The notes below the pieces were generated by a model, which worked only from the letters and a program-made list of their open reading frames with translations, was not told the DNA's origin and searched no databases. A stretch of 64,000 nt of DNA from Kappaphycus alvarezii (taxonomy: Eukaryota; Rhodophyta; Florideophyceae; Gigartinales; Solieriaceae). The position numbers and the translations under genes were made by a program. Below, in pieces: positions 11,988 through 23,732 of this stretch. The stretch covers positions 744,001 to 808,000 of the forward strand of contig NADL03000011.1 of NCBI GenBank assembly GCA_002205965.3, written 5' to 3'. Within the stretch, counting starts at the first letter, position 1, and each line of letters opens with the position of its first letter.

Positions 11988-12622
11988 TGTCAGTTGGATG
12001 GCTTGCACTTGCAGCGTTGATCGAGATCATGCAAAGATCCGATCCATATTGAAAGGGTGGCTCTTAAAAGGCACGGAGCATCGTATGCACAACTATCGTA
12101 ACAACGCAGGAAGCGAATGAAAACATGAATGCAAGAGTCCCATGCGGGACAACTGGACGCAACTGCACGTTGCAACGATCTACCATGAATGCAGCAGTTA
12201 GGGAAAGGACTAGGAAGCGGCAAAGGCGAGAGCAACGCAGAAGCGGCACATGCATGCGGACACTAGGCGGCAAGGACACGGACAATGAAAGAGCGCACGG
12301 CATTGAATTGGACCTCGGATGAGCGAGCAAGACGGAATGCAGGACGAGCACGCAGGCATTGGGCACAGACCGCAGGTGAGCGAATGCAAGAGCACGCATG
12401 GATGAGAGCGAGAAAGGCAATAGCAAAGCGAGCGTTGTAGAGGCTATATAAAGGATAGAATAGCGGCTGACCGGAAGAGAAGCGGGGCAGCACGCCGGCG
12501 ACTTGTGCCGACTCATCTTGCCACGCCCACAAACCCCTATTACCTCTGTTGAGATTCTACCCTCTGCCAGCAAGTCCAGTTATCAGCTTACAGCATTCTA
12601 TTGTCTACAGACCTAATCAACA
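11988..12622 (+). repeat. 5' LTR of Copia-A
   Basis: Starts TGTCAGTTGG and ends AATCAACA. It is nearly identical to 17340-17975. A TATA box at 12445-12452 divides it into a U3 of about 460 bases and a shorter R-U5. Several open frames inside the LTR are shadows and are repeated in the 3' copy. Confidence 0.92.
12445..12452 (+). promoter_or_regulatory. TATA box in Copia-A 5' LTR
   Basis: TATATAAA lies 170 bases before the LTR end, a normal place for the RNA polymerase II promoter of an LTR element. The same motif is kept in the 3' LTR at 17797-17804. Confidence 0.65.
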
Positions 12623-12635
12623 GTTATGGGCCCAG
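12623..12635 (+). promoter_or_regulatory. Primer-binding site (half initiator-tRNA type)
   Basis: GTTATGGGCCCAG begins at the first base after the LTR. It is complementary to the anticodon stem-loop of an initiator methionine tRNA (GGGCCCAUAAC-type), the half-tRNA priming known for Drosophila copia. It does not match the usual tRNA 3' end. The ATG of gag lies within it. Confidence 0.65.
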
Positions 12636-13530
12636 AGGGAAATGAATCTCCGGAGAGTAGAATGCTTCATGCTCCCCGTCTAACCCCAAGCAAGGATAAG
12701 TTCTACTATAGAAGCGATGTTAGGATGTGGATGAAAAGGGTTAAGGTTTTTGCTAATGGGGGAGATACGAAGGCCAAAGGAGTGGCTAACGGATTGGACA
12801 TGCACTTTATTCAGCAATGGATCTCTGCTACGCCGTGTGTTAGATGCGGATATACAGGATGGGAAACTTAAGCTTGATCCAGATGATGACGAGGACACAA
12901 TGACATTTTCACAACAGAAAGGCGTAGTTGAACAAATGCTCATGACGGTAGCTAAGGACTCCCCAACGGATGCAGCGAAACGAATGATTACATTAGGGAG
13001 AAGGGTGTTCAATTGCCGTCGGTTTCGGAACGAAGATTACGCGGCCTTTGCCGAAAGGTTCCGTGGTGTTGCACAGGCCATCTGAACTGTTTTCGTCACG
13101 TCCCCACCGAACAGGAGAAACAGCAAACAGCTTTGATAATGCTAGAGAATGCACAGCTCCCTGATTCAGTTTATAATAATCTGCTAAGTTTGCTCGTGTC
13201 TAAGCAAGAGGATCCAGTACAGCGTACGCGTAAGAGAAACCACATCATGGAACCAGAGCAATTCGACGAACTCAAGCTTAATATCAATAACAATACAGAG
13301 CTTGGGATCAGACACCTTAGAGGATGCTAGAGACAACATGCTGAAGTCCCGCAGAATCATGATTACATCAGAGAGCCGTATCAACAAGCGCATGGCTGAC
13401 GATGAGATTGCCCTCACGTTTGGGCTAGAAGATGCGATTGCAGCGTTAAAGACCATCAGAGTCTCTGATGAGAATAGGAAGGGGGGTACGCGAGCATGGT
13501 GAAAGAACCCCCAAGTGTGGGATCAATGAT
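12626..13530 (+). pseudogene. Copia-A gag (frame-broken)
   Basis: Gag starts MGPEGNESP at the ATG inside the primer-binding site. It codes for the nucleocapsid/particle protein that packages the element RNA. Coding moves between two frames at about 12.85, 13.05 and 13.3 kb, with segments such as WMKRVKVFANGG and CRRFRNEDYAAFAERFRGVAQAI that fit a helical copia Gag. A zinc-knuckle-like cluster (CYACNGTNH, then C) follows at about 13.61 kb in the next block. Copia-D Gag also starts MGP, supporting the start choice. Confidence 0.7.
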
Positions 13531-14432
13531 CGGCAGTGCACAACAATCTGACGCCATGCACAATTCCGGCTACATCCGCCCTGGAACGGGCGCGAAATAC
13601 AATACCCGTTGTTATGCTTGTAACGGGACTAATCATTGGGCGGGAGACCCTCAGTGTCCCATGTATGGGAAAGGTCGCAGAGAAAGCAGAATTTGTAAAC
13701 CCGACAGTGCAAGTGACCTACGCAACAAGATCAATGGCATGCGCAGCAGCTATGAAATACCACAGGAACGCAGCGTACGCTTTTCCGAGCCACCCCATCC
13801 CCGAGGAAGCAAGACCAACTCCCCAACGAGAAGAACCAGTCAACACGCTACTTTGCGAACTAATGAGAGACCCAAACCCGATCTATGATCCGGGTGCCCC
13901 TCGTTCGATAGGAGGAATCAACGATGCAGTGAAACTCTGTGACATTCTCGAGATAGACCTTAACATACGGCCACCACAGACATTCTATCTTCACGGATGG
14001 GGTAATGACTGCCTCGACCCCAGGCCGGTTGTTGGGGTATGGGATATTACGTTGTTAGATGTAAACGGAAACCCGTGCACACTTTGCTTTGACCTTGTTG
14101 ATGGAGACTCTATCCTAGTTATAGGTCTTGATGTAGGTAAGTTTGCAGTCCAAGATAACATATCAGAAGTCACAACACTGCGTATCAAGAGGCCGGGCGA
14201 TAAATCCGAGCGTGTGTTTGCGACATATGTGTCGATTGAGGACGGTAACAAGATGGTGGAGCGGATAAGGGTCGAGCTCACACCCAGACCCGCAACTTGC
14301 ATCAAGAATCTTATGTCGGCAATGCTGGACGGTCAAGCACGCAGAGAACCAGACTGTTTGCGAAGAGGATTCATCGTGCCACACACGCGCCGGCAGAGCA
14401 AGTTGCAATTATATGTTCCCAAGCAGGAATAA
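13496..14432 (+). pseudogene. Copia-A zinc knuckle and aspartic protease
   Basis: The first frame (13496-13888) has the zinc-knuckle-like spacing C-x2-C-x4-H-x6-C, slightly longer than the canonical CCHC. The protease is in the neighbouring frame from about 13.87 kb: DPGAPRSIGG holds the catalytic Asp in a D-x-G-A setting and ILVIGLDVG provides the hydrophobic second motif. It would cleave the Gag-Pol polyprotein. The protease of Copia-D (58576-58851, minus) has the same SxGGIxxAV tail after the active site. Confidence 0.65.
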
Positions 14433-15441
14433 TGAACCCAGCGTTGAAGCGAGCCATCGATGAAGTGATTCCGCCTGCGATATTTGTGCTGGCTCTGGGA
14501 GACCTAGCCCTAGCAACAAGATATCCCTGACTCACGTGAACGAAGCCTTCAATGTAGAAGTGCAGGTCGACCTCTGTTTTGAGTTTATCAGAGGACAGAG
14601 GCACACGATATTTCTGATAACGGATACGGGCACAGGATTCTCCGAGGGACTCATAACGGTCTCCAAAAACGTGGACAGCATGTGTAAGCTCTTGGAGCAT
14701 ATGTGGATTTTTAGACATGGGGCTCCCATGGCACCTCTCGGCAGACGAAGAATATAATCGAGGACGCATGCGTACATTCCTTGAAGCAAACAATGTCACC
14801 TTCAAGCCGCGGCCTACACGACGCCACAATAAGACAGGCATAATCGAAAGAAAGGTACAAACTGTCAAAGCTATCATTCGGAAGTTTGACAAAGAGATAT
14901 CGAGTTGCAGTGCTGAAGACATCGTCGCCAGGTCAGTATTTCTTTCTAATGTATTCTCTGGTTCTCGTTTACTCAGCTCTTTTCAGCTGGTGAGAGGCTA
15001 CCAACCATCGCTTCTTGGATACCAGCCACGAAAGTTCCCCAGGTTCTACTGGATGCGCATGTAGAGCAAGCGGCTACGAGGGCCTTGCAACGAGCGCTGA
15101 AGAACAAATGTAGTCCTCAGACACGATCGAACGCGTACAAGGCTGGCGATATGGTCTGGGTTTGGTATTCATCCTCGAAAGGGAACGAAAGGGATGAATG
15201 GGTGAGAGCTCTAGTTGTCAACATACATGAGCACTACATGGAGGTGAGAAGGCTTAAGGATGGACAACCGGTGAAAGGCAATACAATGAAACCTGCGTAT
15301 GAGGATGTACGTTTAGCACCTAAGTCCGATCTGACGCGTGAACTCATGGCATGTTCATTGGAAAGCGCACTAGATAATTCAGTGGACAGGGGGAAACCGG
15401 GGCAGGAAGCAGTGAGTGTCCACCGAATGTTAACGCTTTGA
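14297..15441 (+). pseudogene. Copia-A integrase (three frames)
   Basis: The integrase inserts element cDNA into the genome. A degenerate zinc-binding pre-integrase part (HRATH, then a Cys) ends near 14.53 kb. The core starts in another frame with VQVDLCFEF (first Asp) and DTGTGFSEG. It continues from 14717 in a third frame with ADEEYN and the RRHNKTGIIERK segment holding the Glu. The SH3-like C-terminal part is at 15085-15441 (GDMVWVWYSSSKG). Catalytic residues are present but no single frame joins them. Confidence 0.75.
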
Positions 15442-16600
15442 TGACGATGCGAACAACAGCACATCTAGGCCACAATAGCCTAGATATTGGCATGGAAGAA
15501 CCCAAGGGGCCACAGAGAAGTTATCAGGAGCTCAGCAAATACACTCTAAAAGAGGTTGGCATACAGCAAGACCAAATCACTGGCCCTGCAAAGCTCCCAC
15601 AGATACTCGAATCTGACAGGGCAAAAGTGCTTCAGGAGATATATAACCAGATCGGAACACGGCAAGTTACCAAAAGAGAGATAGAATTCGCGCCTTCGTG
15701 GATCAGTGAACAAGCCTTCACGAAAGAATATGAGGACAATTGGTCGGATGCCTTTGAGGAGGTAAGTGAAAAGGAGCTACCCGAAGATGCTAATGTCATT
15801 CGCTCGCATGTAGTGTATAAGGTTAAGACGATGAAGCAGGAACACGGAAGCTCAAAGCGAGGCTGTGCCCGCATGGCAACGAGGACAGCGAAAAGGATAA
15901 TATCAGGAAGGACTCAGCTAACGCGCAACTGTGTATTGTCCGGTTGCTGCTCTCATTGGTGACATTCCTGAATTTTCAGGTATGGACGGCGGACATTAAG
16001 GGCGCATTCCTCCAGAGCGGTCCTATAAGAGGAACATCTATGTACGACCACCGAGGGAGTGGCATCACACCGGTAGATACAGGAGGGGCATGTTATGGAA
16101 ACTCCTGAAGCTCCCATACGGAATAATTGAGGCGGGACGACAGTGGATGATCACGTCCGAAAATTGGATGCTCACTGAGGGCGGGCTTACGAGAGTTTTT
16201 GGGATAAGTCAACTATTCGTCAAGCGTAGTAGGAACGGCAGCATTGTTCTCTTAGTTGCGAAACTAACCGATGACTTCCTAGCCGCTGGCAGCAAGGACG
16301 AGCTCGAGCAATTCTTCCAGAAGATGGGAAAGCGCTTCGAGATCGATATGATTAACAAGGGCCCTAAATTCGTCTTTGGAGGTTGCGAAATCGAGGTGGA
16401 GCGTAACTGAGACATAAAGCTCTCCATGAGGGAGTACTGGAACAGGGCTAAACCCATCGAGATGTCTAGGCTGAGACGAAAAGCAAGAAACTTATTTGCG
16501 AATGCACAAGAGACACAGCAGTAGTGCACTGGCCGGGACACTACTATACCTCGGTAATGGTGCGCTCCCACAAGCGTCGTATGTCGTATCACTGATGCAG
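15438..16600 (+). pseudogene. Copia-A reverse transcriptase (broken)
   Basis: The N-terminal fingers include NVIRSHVVYKVKTM (about 15.8 kb). VWTADIKGAFLQSG (about 15.98 kb) holds the first catalytic Asp. The palm continues at 16090-16410 with LPYGIIEAGRQW and LTDDFLAAG, in which the usual YVDD is LTDD but both metal-binding Asp remain. Frame changes occur near 15.96, 16.05 and 16.41 kb. It would copy element RNA into DNA inside the particle. Confidence 0.8.
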
Positions 16601-16620
16601 CAGCGAGTAGCCAGATTGGG

Positions 16621-17252
16621 GTGGAACACCTGGTTGATGCTAATCACATGTTAGCGGAAATCAAGAAGCTTAGCTCAAGTATCGTATATCGAAGGGTAGA
16701 CAACCCCACTGATGTTTGTTTCTTTACCATGTCCGACGCCTCGCACCCCAGTGACAGGGACTACGGCCAAACCGGGATACTCAGTGGGATTCTATGCCGA
16801 AATGGTAGAAATGGAAATGATGTCCTACATCTCGTTGATTGGACATCGCATAAGCAGCAGAGAGTGAGCCACTCTTCTTATGGAGCTGAAATCTTGGCGG
16901 CAGCCACCGCGGACGACAGGGGTTTTTACATGAAAACGGCTATCAACACACTATTTCGAAAACGCCGATTAAGCATGAACTTAACATAGACTCAAAAGGT
17001 TTGTGGGACACTGTAACAACCTTGCATGAAGGAAACGAATATAGGCTCAGGCAAACGGTCCAAAGAATACGCAACAGTTTCGAAGCAGAGGAAACAAACA
17101 TTATTAGATGGATACCAGGACCTATGAATTTGGCCGACGCACTGACAAAGTTCAATGTCGAAATGTTTAAGAAATTGGACGCAGTATGCAACTCCGGCTA
17201 TCTTGACATCAAATGGGAATCAGGCTGCATGGTGGATGCCAATGAATGGTAG
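16621..17252 (+). pseudogene. Copia-A RNase H
   Basis: Two frames share the domain. 16621-16989 has the catalytic Asp in TMSDASHP and the Glu in SHSSYGAEILAAA. 17001-17252 has IIRWIPGPMNLADALTKFN, the C-terminal copia signature. The block ends about 90 bases before the polypurine tract. Copia-D has a parallel tail (NNLADTLTKRN, minus, near 55.4 kb). Confidence 0.8.
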
Positions 17253-17327
17253 GCCAAGGATTGAATGTCCACGGACAGAGAACATTGGAAGCAGCATGGT
17301 TGAGTCGTCTTCTCTCGCATTTAAGAC

Positions 17328-17339
17328 GACTGGGGGGAA
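17328..17339 (+). promoter_or_regulatory. Polypurine tract of Copia-A
   Basis: The purine-rich ACTGGGGGGAA run sits directly against the TG of the 3' LTR, the normal primer position for plus-strand synthesis. Confidence 0.75.
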
Positions 17340-17975
17340 TGTCAGTTGGATGGCTTGCACTTGCAGCGTTGATCGAGATCATGCAAAGATCCGATCCATA
17401 TTGAAAGGGTGGCTCTTAAAAGGCACGGAGCATCGTATGCACAACTATCGTAACAACGCAGGAAGCGAATGAAAACATGAATGCAAGAGTCCCATGCGGG
17501 ACAACTGGACGCAACTGCACGTTGCAACGATCTACCATGAATGCAGCAGCTAGGGAAAGGACTAGGAAGCGGCAAAGGCGAGAGCAACGCAGAAGCGGCA
17601 CATGCATGCGGACACTAGGCGGCAAGGACACGGACAATGAAAGAGCGCACGGCATTGAATTGGACCTCGGATGAGCGAGCAAGACGGAATGCAGGACGAG
17701 CACGCAGGCATTGGGCACAGACCGCAGGTGAGCGAATGCAAGAGCACGCATGGATGAGAGCGAGAAAGGCAATAGCAAAGCGAGCGTTGTAGAGGCTATA
17801 TAAAGGATAGAATAGCGGCTGACCGGAAGTGAAGCAAGGGCAGCACGCCGGCGACTTGTGCCGACTCATCTTGCCACGGCCCACAAACCCCTATTCCTCT
17901 GTTGAGATTCTACCCTCTGCCAGCAAGTCCAGTTATCAGCTTACAGCATTCTATTGTCTACAGACCTAATCAACA
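17340..17975 (+). repeat. 3' LTR of Copia-A
   Basis: TGTCAGTTGG to AATCAACA, almost identical to the 5' LTR. The visible differences are a C/T at the AGCAGC[T/C]AGGG site and small changes around the GACCGGAAG and CCACGGCCC patches. It is followed by the duplication ACTGT (17976-17980). Confidence 0.92.
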
Positions 17976-18104
17976 ACTGTACAGTAATGTGAATGTACTA
18001 GACCCCTCTATCAAAGAGAGGGGGACACTCGAAAGAGCCAATGATATTGTAGAAACAAGGTCAGCTTCATGAAATAAAGTAATATTTTGGTAATGCGCCT
18101 TAAT

Positions 18105-18472
18105 TGTTAAATTCGTTACTGTACGTCGAATACGGTACTTACTACTGTACTGTACTGTTGATGACACTGTAATGGTAATTACTACTGTACCGTATACTGT
18201 AATGAAATTGGTACCCCGCAATACCCCGTCTCGTCATGGCTCGCTGGGTGCGCGGTGGCCTACAGTATATATTGTTGATGGGGCCGCCCTCTTGCCCCGA
18301 CTGAGAAGGCACCTTCAGAGAAGTACAGTACAGTATAGCAACGTTGACTACCATCCAGCGCGTTGCATCGCCGAGGCGTCCGCCCTGGCCCTTCTCAATA
18401 AACAACCTTACTTTAACGTGTTCTACAATATCGCGCAGATCGCCTCGCCGCGAAAACACTGGTCTCACGACA
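18105..18472 (+). repeat. 5' LTR of Copia-B
   Basis: TGTTAAATTCG to CTCACGACA. It contains many TACTGT/GTACAGT motifs and a TATATATTG box near 18265. The bases just after it (ATCCGGATTCGAGG) do not match a tRNA 3' end. They resemble the complement of a tRNA T-arm, so the primer site is uncertain. Confidence 0.85.
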
Positions 18473-18604
18473 ATCCGGATTCGAGGCTTGTCTTTTCAGG
18501 CCCCATACCATAAGTTCCACTTCGCATTCCCTTTCGCCAACGCTCTACCTTTCAGCTATCGTACGGATCTAGAGCCATCAAGTTCGCCTTAGCCGTCGCT
18601 TAAC

Positions 18605-20246
18605 ATGCCGCCGATCACTATCACCGCGTTTAAGGCCAAAGCTCGCAAGATACTGAAGAAAATCGAGACTGCTACATTCAAGGATGAGTACTCCGCCGCA
18701 CTGATGCTGGCAGCCAAGTCTACTTTTGGATTTCTTCCTTCCTGACTCCGAAGAAGATGGGGGCCCGGACCGTCAAGTGTTTGTAATCCACCGAAGGTGA
18801 AGAGGTAGCCGGGTACCTCCGTGACATGCTCCCTTCCGCCCACGTTTACTTCGGCGAAAGCCTTTACATTTCAGTGATCTTTCCGTTTACCGTTCTGATC
18901 CAAGTCGCCGACTTGTTCTCGTTCGAAATGATCCCTGAGCATTTTATGCAGGAACTTCTCCTCACAAGTTCTGAGAAGAATGACAAGAGAATGTCGCTGC
19001 TCCGTTGGATCTTTTTTTCATGGGCTGCACTACAGAGTTCACTCTCTCGGCTATTCGCAAGAATAAGGACATGAATGATGCCCCGATTCACAACACCTGG
19101 GGTATTACTTCCGGTGATGTGAGTCCAAACAGCTTAGACAGCGGATCAACCCCTCCAGAGTTGGTTACTCCGAATCCAAACAACCCTGTGCCGCAATCGA
19201 TTCGTCCTCCCCATGTCCCATTCCGTGTAAAGCCGGTCCCAGCTGTGCCCTTGCCTTACTAAGCCGATGATGTCGCTCGCCCGTCTCAACCTATGACCGA
19301 TTTTAATGTTCCTCGCTCCAGAGACGCTGGTCATCTTGATGATTCCCGCAAGGCAAATTAAATTCATCAAATTTTCAAGGACATGCACTTCTCGGAAGAT
19401 TCGTCACAGGACATCAACGAAACTTTGAAGATGTACGATGTCGCAGCTCGTCAGTACGGACTATCCCTGTCTCAGAAGGCCGATTTTTTCATTCACACTT
19501 TCGATGGCGCGGCTCGCAAGTTTTTCTTTGACGACTGCCATGAATCCATGTCCTACTGTGAAATCCTACGAGTCATACTAGCCGAGTATGTCAGCGACGC
19601 CCGTCAACTTCAAGTGAAAGGATCCCTCGAAACTCTACGACTGCGCAATTTCATAAGCGACAAAGACATCTCTGATATTTCGGTTGGGATGACCAAAATG
19701 GTTGATCATATTAACGAGCTTCTTCCGCAATACCCTCCTGATTTCAGTTCGGACGCTCACAAGATTGATTATCTTCGAAAGGCTGTTACTGAGTTCCAAA
19801 GCTTGTCCCGTATACCGATCCAAAGCATCTTTTCCCAGGGATATTCGTTCAAAAACTTCGTAACAACCCTCCACGAATATGTACAGAACTTCCGCCAAAT
19901 CGAACTTCTCACTGGAAATCAACGTCAGGACGCAAGTTCTTTGAATTGACATGTGGATCATTGGGCCGAGCACGAGACAAACATTACGCATTATGGGCGC
20001 AATCCCCGCCAAAACTCTCATCCGCCCAAGAATCGTCACCGCAATATCCATATACTCGGACGTACTACCCAGTCCATGCCGGTTGGCAAATCGAAAGGTG
20101 AATGCTGGAAGCGCGGTGCTCCCGATTGGTCTCCGAAACATAGGTGTGCCCCTGGTGCAGCTGCGACATTTGCACGCAGCAGGTTGCAAAGGGGGGAGGC
20201 TTCAGTCCACGTACTCGCCGATTTCATCAAAGGGGAAGAAGGATGA
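18605..20246 (+). pseudogene. Copia-B gag
   Basis: Gag starts MPPITITAFKAKARK at ATG 18605 and stops early in this frame. The main capsid part is an unbroken 19383-19949 frame of about 188 residues (DINETLKMYDVAARQYGLS, FIHTFDGAARKFFFDD), typical of retrotransposon Gag. A nucleocapsid-like piece follows in another frame with GECWKRGAPDWSPKHRC, which looks like the CWxCG...WSxKH knuckle of this lineage with its second Cys lost. Confidence 0.7.
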
Positions 20247-20265
20247 GGTCAGCCTGATGCAGTAG

Positions 20266-23200
20266 ATGATCAATCAAATACCACCTTGCTCATTCATGAG
20301 CAAACTGATCTCGAAACCTTTGATTCAGTCCTTTCTGTTATCGACGACCCTCTCGACTCCTCGCAGGACAATTTACCCAACTTTACCCACTTTATCGAAC
20401 CAATGGAGCCAGTCAAAGCTGCAGAGCGGGATATTTATATCCACCATTTAGCCGCCGTCATGAGCGAGTGCCTAGTCAGTCACCTTACTGCGGAATCTGT
20501 CAACAAAGGCAGTCACTACTTGCCGAGCGATGATACGCCTCCCAAACTCGTTGACAACGTCGATGAACCCTCTATTCTTGAAGGTGGAACTCCTCAGCAT
20601 TCCGACAATGCAGCTGAAGAAACCGAGATGCATATGACGGATATCTACGTCCGAGAGCTTGCGAAGAAGTTTGCCAACGCCGCCCTCTGGGATTCGTTTG
20701 CGACATTGGCGCCCCTCAGTCTGTCATTGGTCGAAAGGAGCTGAACCGAATCCTCACGGCCATGGGTGTTCACACTTGGAAGATTCTCCGTTCACAAAAC
20801 AAATTCCGTTTTGCATACGCATCTTATGACTCCCACGGTCGAATCTCCCGCTCCAGACTTCTCCCGGCATTCCTCGCGTATTTTTCGACCTTGATATCGT
20901 TGATGATGAAATTCCTGCCCTTCTTGGCATAGACGTAATATACAGAAAGTCTCTCACCCCATGCACCGTTTCGAGCCTCTTTGCCCACCGCGTCCCTCAT
21001 ACACTTGAAGACGGCCACCTGGTGCTCATTGACGAATGGTTCGTCCCGATGACGTGCTCTCAAAGCAATCATTTATACGTCCCGATTCAGTTTTCTACGC
21101 ATACTCACTTCACAAGGACACAAATTACCCGCCTGCACCTCCGATTCTTCCATACTAGTACACGAAAGCTCTTCAATCTCATCTCGCACTCCCGCCCGGA
21201 TGAACTTACTCCAAGGACCCTCAAGACACTCAAAGACACATCCGCGCGATGTGATCCTTGCCAAAGGATTCAGCGTGCACCGACTTTTTTCCGCGTATCT
21301 CTCGGCGCCGAGAATGTCTGATTCAACGAACGGGTCCTCCTCGATATCATGTAAATTAGTAGCACCCCCGTCCTTCACACTTTCGATGATGGTACCAAGT
21401 TTGGCGTCGCCCACTTTCTCGACAACGTCTCCACCGAGCATATCTGGCAAAATAATTGAGTGTTGGAGCAGCATCTACACTGGCCTTCCCAATAAGTTCC
21501 TAACCGATCAAGGATCCGCTTTTGGACGCAATTTTGTTCCTCTCGCTAACCTCGCCGACGTCGGAGTCAATCGCACCGGAATTGAAGCCCACTCTAGTCT
21601 AGGAATTGGTGAGCGGTACCATGAGCCGCTCCGGTCTACTTTCCGCAAGATCAAGGCCGAGGATCGGAGCGTTGAAAACCACCTTGCTTTGGCGTGTGCC
21701 GTGAAAGCCATGAACGACACACTAGGCCCAGAAGGTCTCGTCCCTTCAGCGCTCGTTTTCGGTGAATAACCTCAGATGTCTACACGCTCTGAACCACGTC
21801 TCGGACGCCCTACACTTTAAGACCGATCTGATGTTTCCACGCTTGTCCGTCGTGAAATGGACCGGCACAAGGCAGCTTTGAGGATCAAATGCGCCTTGAA
21901 GCACTCTGTCCCTCCGGCTTGCGGCCGTGTCTACCAACCAGGAGACAAAGCACTAGTTTGGCATGAGAAGAACGTTTCCAACCGTATCGGAGAATGGATT
22001 GGCCCATTCGATTTCGGCAGCTGCGACCCTGACAAGAAACTCTTCTATGTCCGGGACGTTCAAATTGGTTCCCCGAAGCTATTCAACATTAAGGAAGTCA
22101 AACCGTATCTCGCACCAGAGACCCTCGCTCACACCCTGCTGTGTGACATTAATTCCGGTCTCACCGGGTTCAAGTCCCTAACGGATGACATCATTCTCGC
22201 GACCGAGGTCATTGACCCCTCCGATCCTCGTGCCACTGGCCAAGAATTGACAGAAGCAAAGAAGGCTGAAGTGCTTGGATTACTCAAGCGTGGCACATTC
22301 AAGATAATACTACGAGAGGAGGTCCCGTCCGACGCGCACGTCCTTCCTGGTCGCTTCACTCTAGCCCTTAAATCCACCATCGATGGAAAGGTTAAGTACA
22401 AAGCCCGCTACGTCGTAGGTGGACACCGTGATAAGATGAAGAACCTTCTCGTGCACTCTTCCACCACGCTCCAACCCCAATCCGTGCGCCTACTCCTAGG
22501 CCTTGCAGCTATCTTCGGCTTCGACGTTTGGACCGCGGACATTACACAAGCGTATCTCCAGTCCACAGAGCCCCTTGCTCGAGACATATTCATCGAAAAG
22601 CCTGCGTCGGAATTTGAACTTCGGCCCGATCAATGCCTCCAGCTCCGTCCGCTTTACGGCCACTGTGATACCGGAGACTTATGGCATGCCACTTTAGGCG
22701 AGCATCACCGAGAGGAGTTGGGTATGCAGCATCTCCGCATTGACCCCGCCTTGTATTACATGCTGAAATATGGCGTCCTGAAAGGATGAATGGCGCTTAC
22801 GTCGACGACCTCATGCGCTGCGGTGACGCGGAATTCCGTAAACAAGTCGACCTCACCCGCGATAAATTCGAGATGAAAGATGACGAAACCCTACCCGCCG
22901 AATTTAGTGGATTTTTTGTTGGAAAAGAAGATGACGGATCACTCTACGTCGACCAAAGCCATATTCTACGGAAACTTGAATGCATTACCTCTGACTCTTC
23001 ATTCGCTCAGTTCCGATCTATGCGCATGAAACTCGCATGGCTCGCTAACTCTCGCCCCGACTGCCTTTTTGAATTCTCCCAACTGGCTCAGGTTACCGAG
23101 GAGCAATTTCACAAAGATCATGCATGTACTATTCGCCGTCTGAACAATTCCATCAAGTACGCAGTCGACAAACCTGTCCGGCCACGGATCGAAAAGCTTG

Positions 23201-23682
23201 ATAAGCAGACCTTGTGAGTGGTTGGGTTCTCCGGTTCATCATTCGCTAATAACCGAGATCTCTCATCTCAACTTGGACACATTATCTTCCTGGGTGACGC
23301 GACCAGCAATGTCCTTCCGCTATCGTTCAAGTCTTAAAACGCTCGCTGAGTTACACGATCTGCGATGTCTGGCGAAGTTATAGCATTCAGCGACATGTTC
23401 GACATCGCCATCGCCTTCAGCCAAGTGCTGGAAACCATGCTTCGTCGGCCCGTTCCTGTCCACCTGCTAACCGACAGAAAAAGCCTCTTTGATGTCATAT
23501 CAAAGGGATCCCGCACGTCTGAGAAATGCATGATGTTGGACATAGCCGCTGCAAAGGAAGCCTTCCGGGATAGAATCATTCCGGACATCGGACTCGCCCG
23601 GAGTCAACAAAACATTGCAGACGGCCTCAAAAACCCATGGCACAAACTTTACTCCGTCAATTTGTATCCACTGGAGAGCTAG
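20266..23682 (+). pseudogene. Copia-B pol (protease, integrase, RT, RNase H)
   Basis: Protease: FVCDIGAPQSVIG near 20.70 kb. Integrase: zinc finger with HLRFFH and CDPCQ (21.13-21.27 kb), core with LTDQGSAFG and GIGERYHEPLR (21.5-21.65 kb), SH3-like part at 21857 onward. RT: an open 310-codon frame 21857-22789 includes VWTADITQAYLQS with the first Asp, then a frame change and GAYVDDLMRCGD with the intact YVDD. RNase H: HLLTDRKSLFDVIS and QNIADGLKN to 23682. All catalytic residues are recognisable, but at least six frame changes or stops separate them. Confidence 0.8.
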
Positions 23683-23732
23683 AAGTAAATCCTGAGCAAT
23701 GGATCATTCGCAGCGCAGATGCAACTTGAGGA

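Larger units (their letters stand above)
11988..17975 (+). mobile_element. Copia-A, complete-ended Ty1/copia LTR retrotransposon
   Basis: About 6.0 kb bounded by 635-bp LTRs (TG...CA) and a five-base duplication. The internal order gag, protease, integrase, reverse transcriptase, RNase H is that of Ty1/copia. The LTRs differ at only a handful of sites, mostly in a patch near their 3' third, which argues for recent insertion. Nevertheless the polyprotein changes frame at least eight times and carries stops, so this copy cannot make its own proteins as written. Copia-D (minus, 55.4-60.4 kb) and Copia-E (61.2 kb) are relatives. Confidence 0.92.

Noticed and set aside
12064..12573. 169-codon minus-strand frame, repeated in part at 17416-17778
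   Set aside because: It lies within the Copia-A LTRs and is duplicated only because the LTR is; Ser/Leu/Cys-rich shadow without motifs.
12626..17252. Programmed frameshifting as the explanation for the many frames of Copia-A
   Set aside because: There are too many switches, in both directions and within single domains, for a programmed mechanism; decay or sequence error is simpler.
18473..18490. Primer-binding site of Copia-B resembling a tRNA T-arm complement
   Set aside because: ATCCGGATTCGAGG is suggestive but does not match a tRNA 3' end or the half-tRNA site of the other lineage; left as uncertain in the LTR entry.
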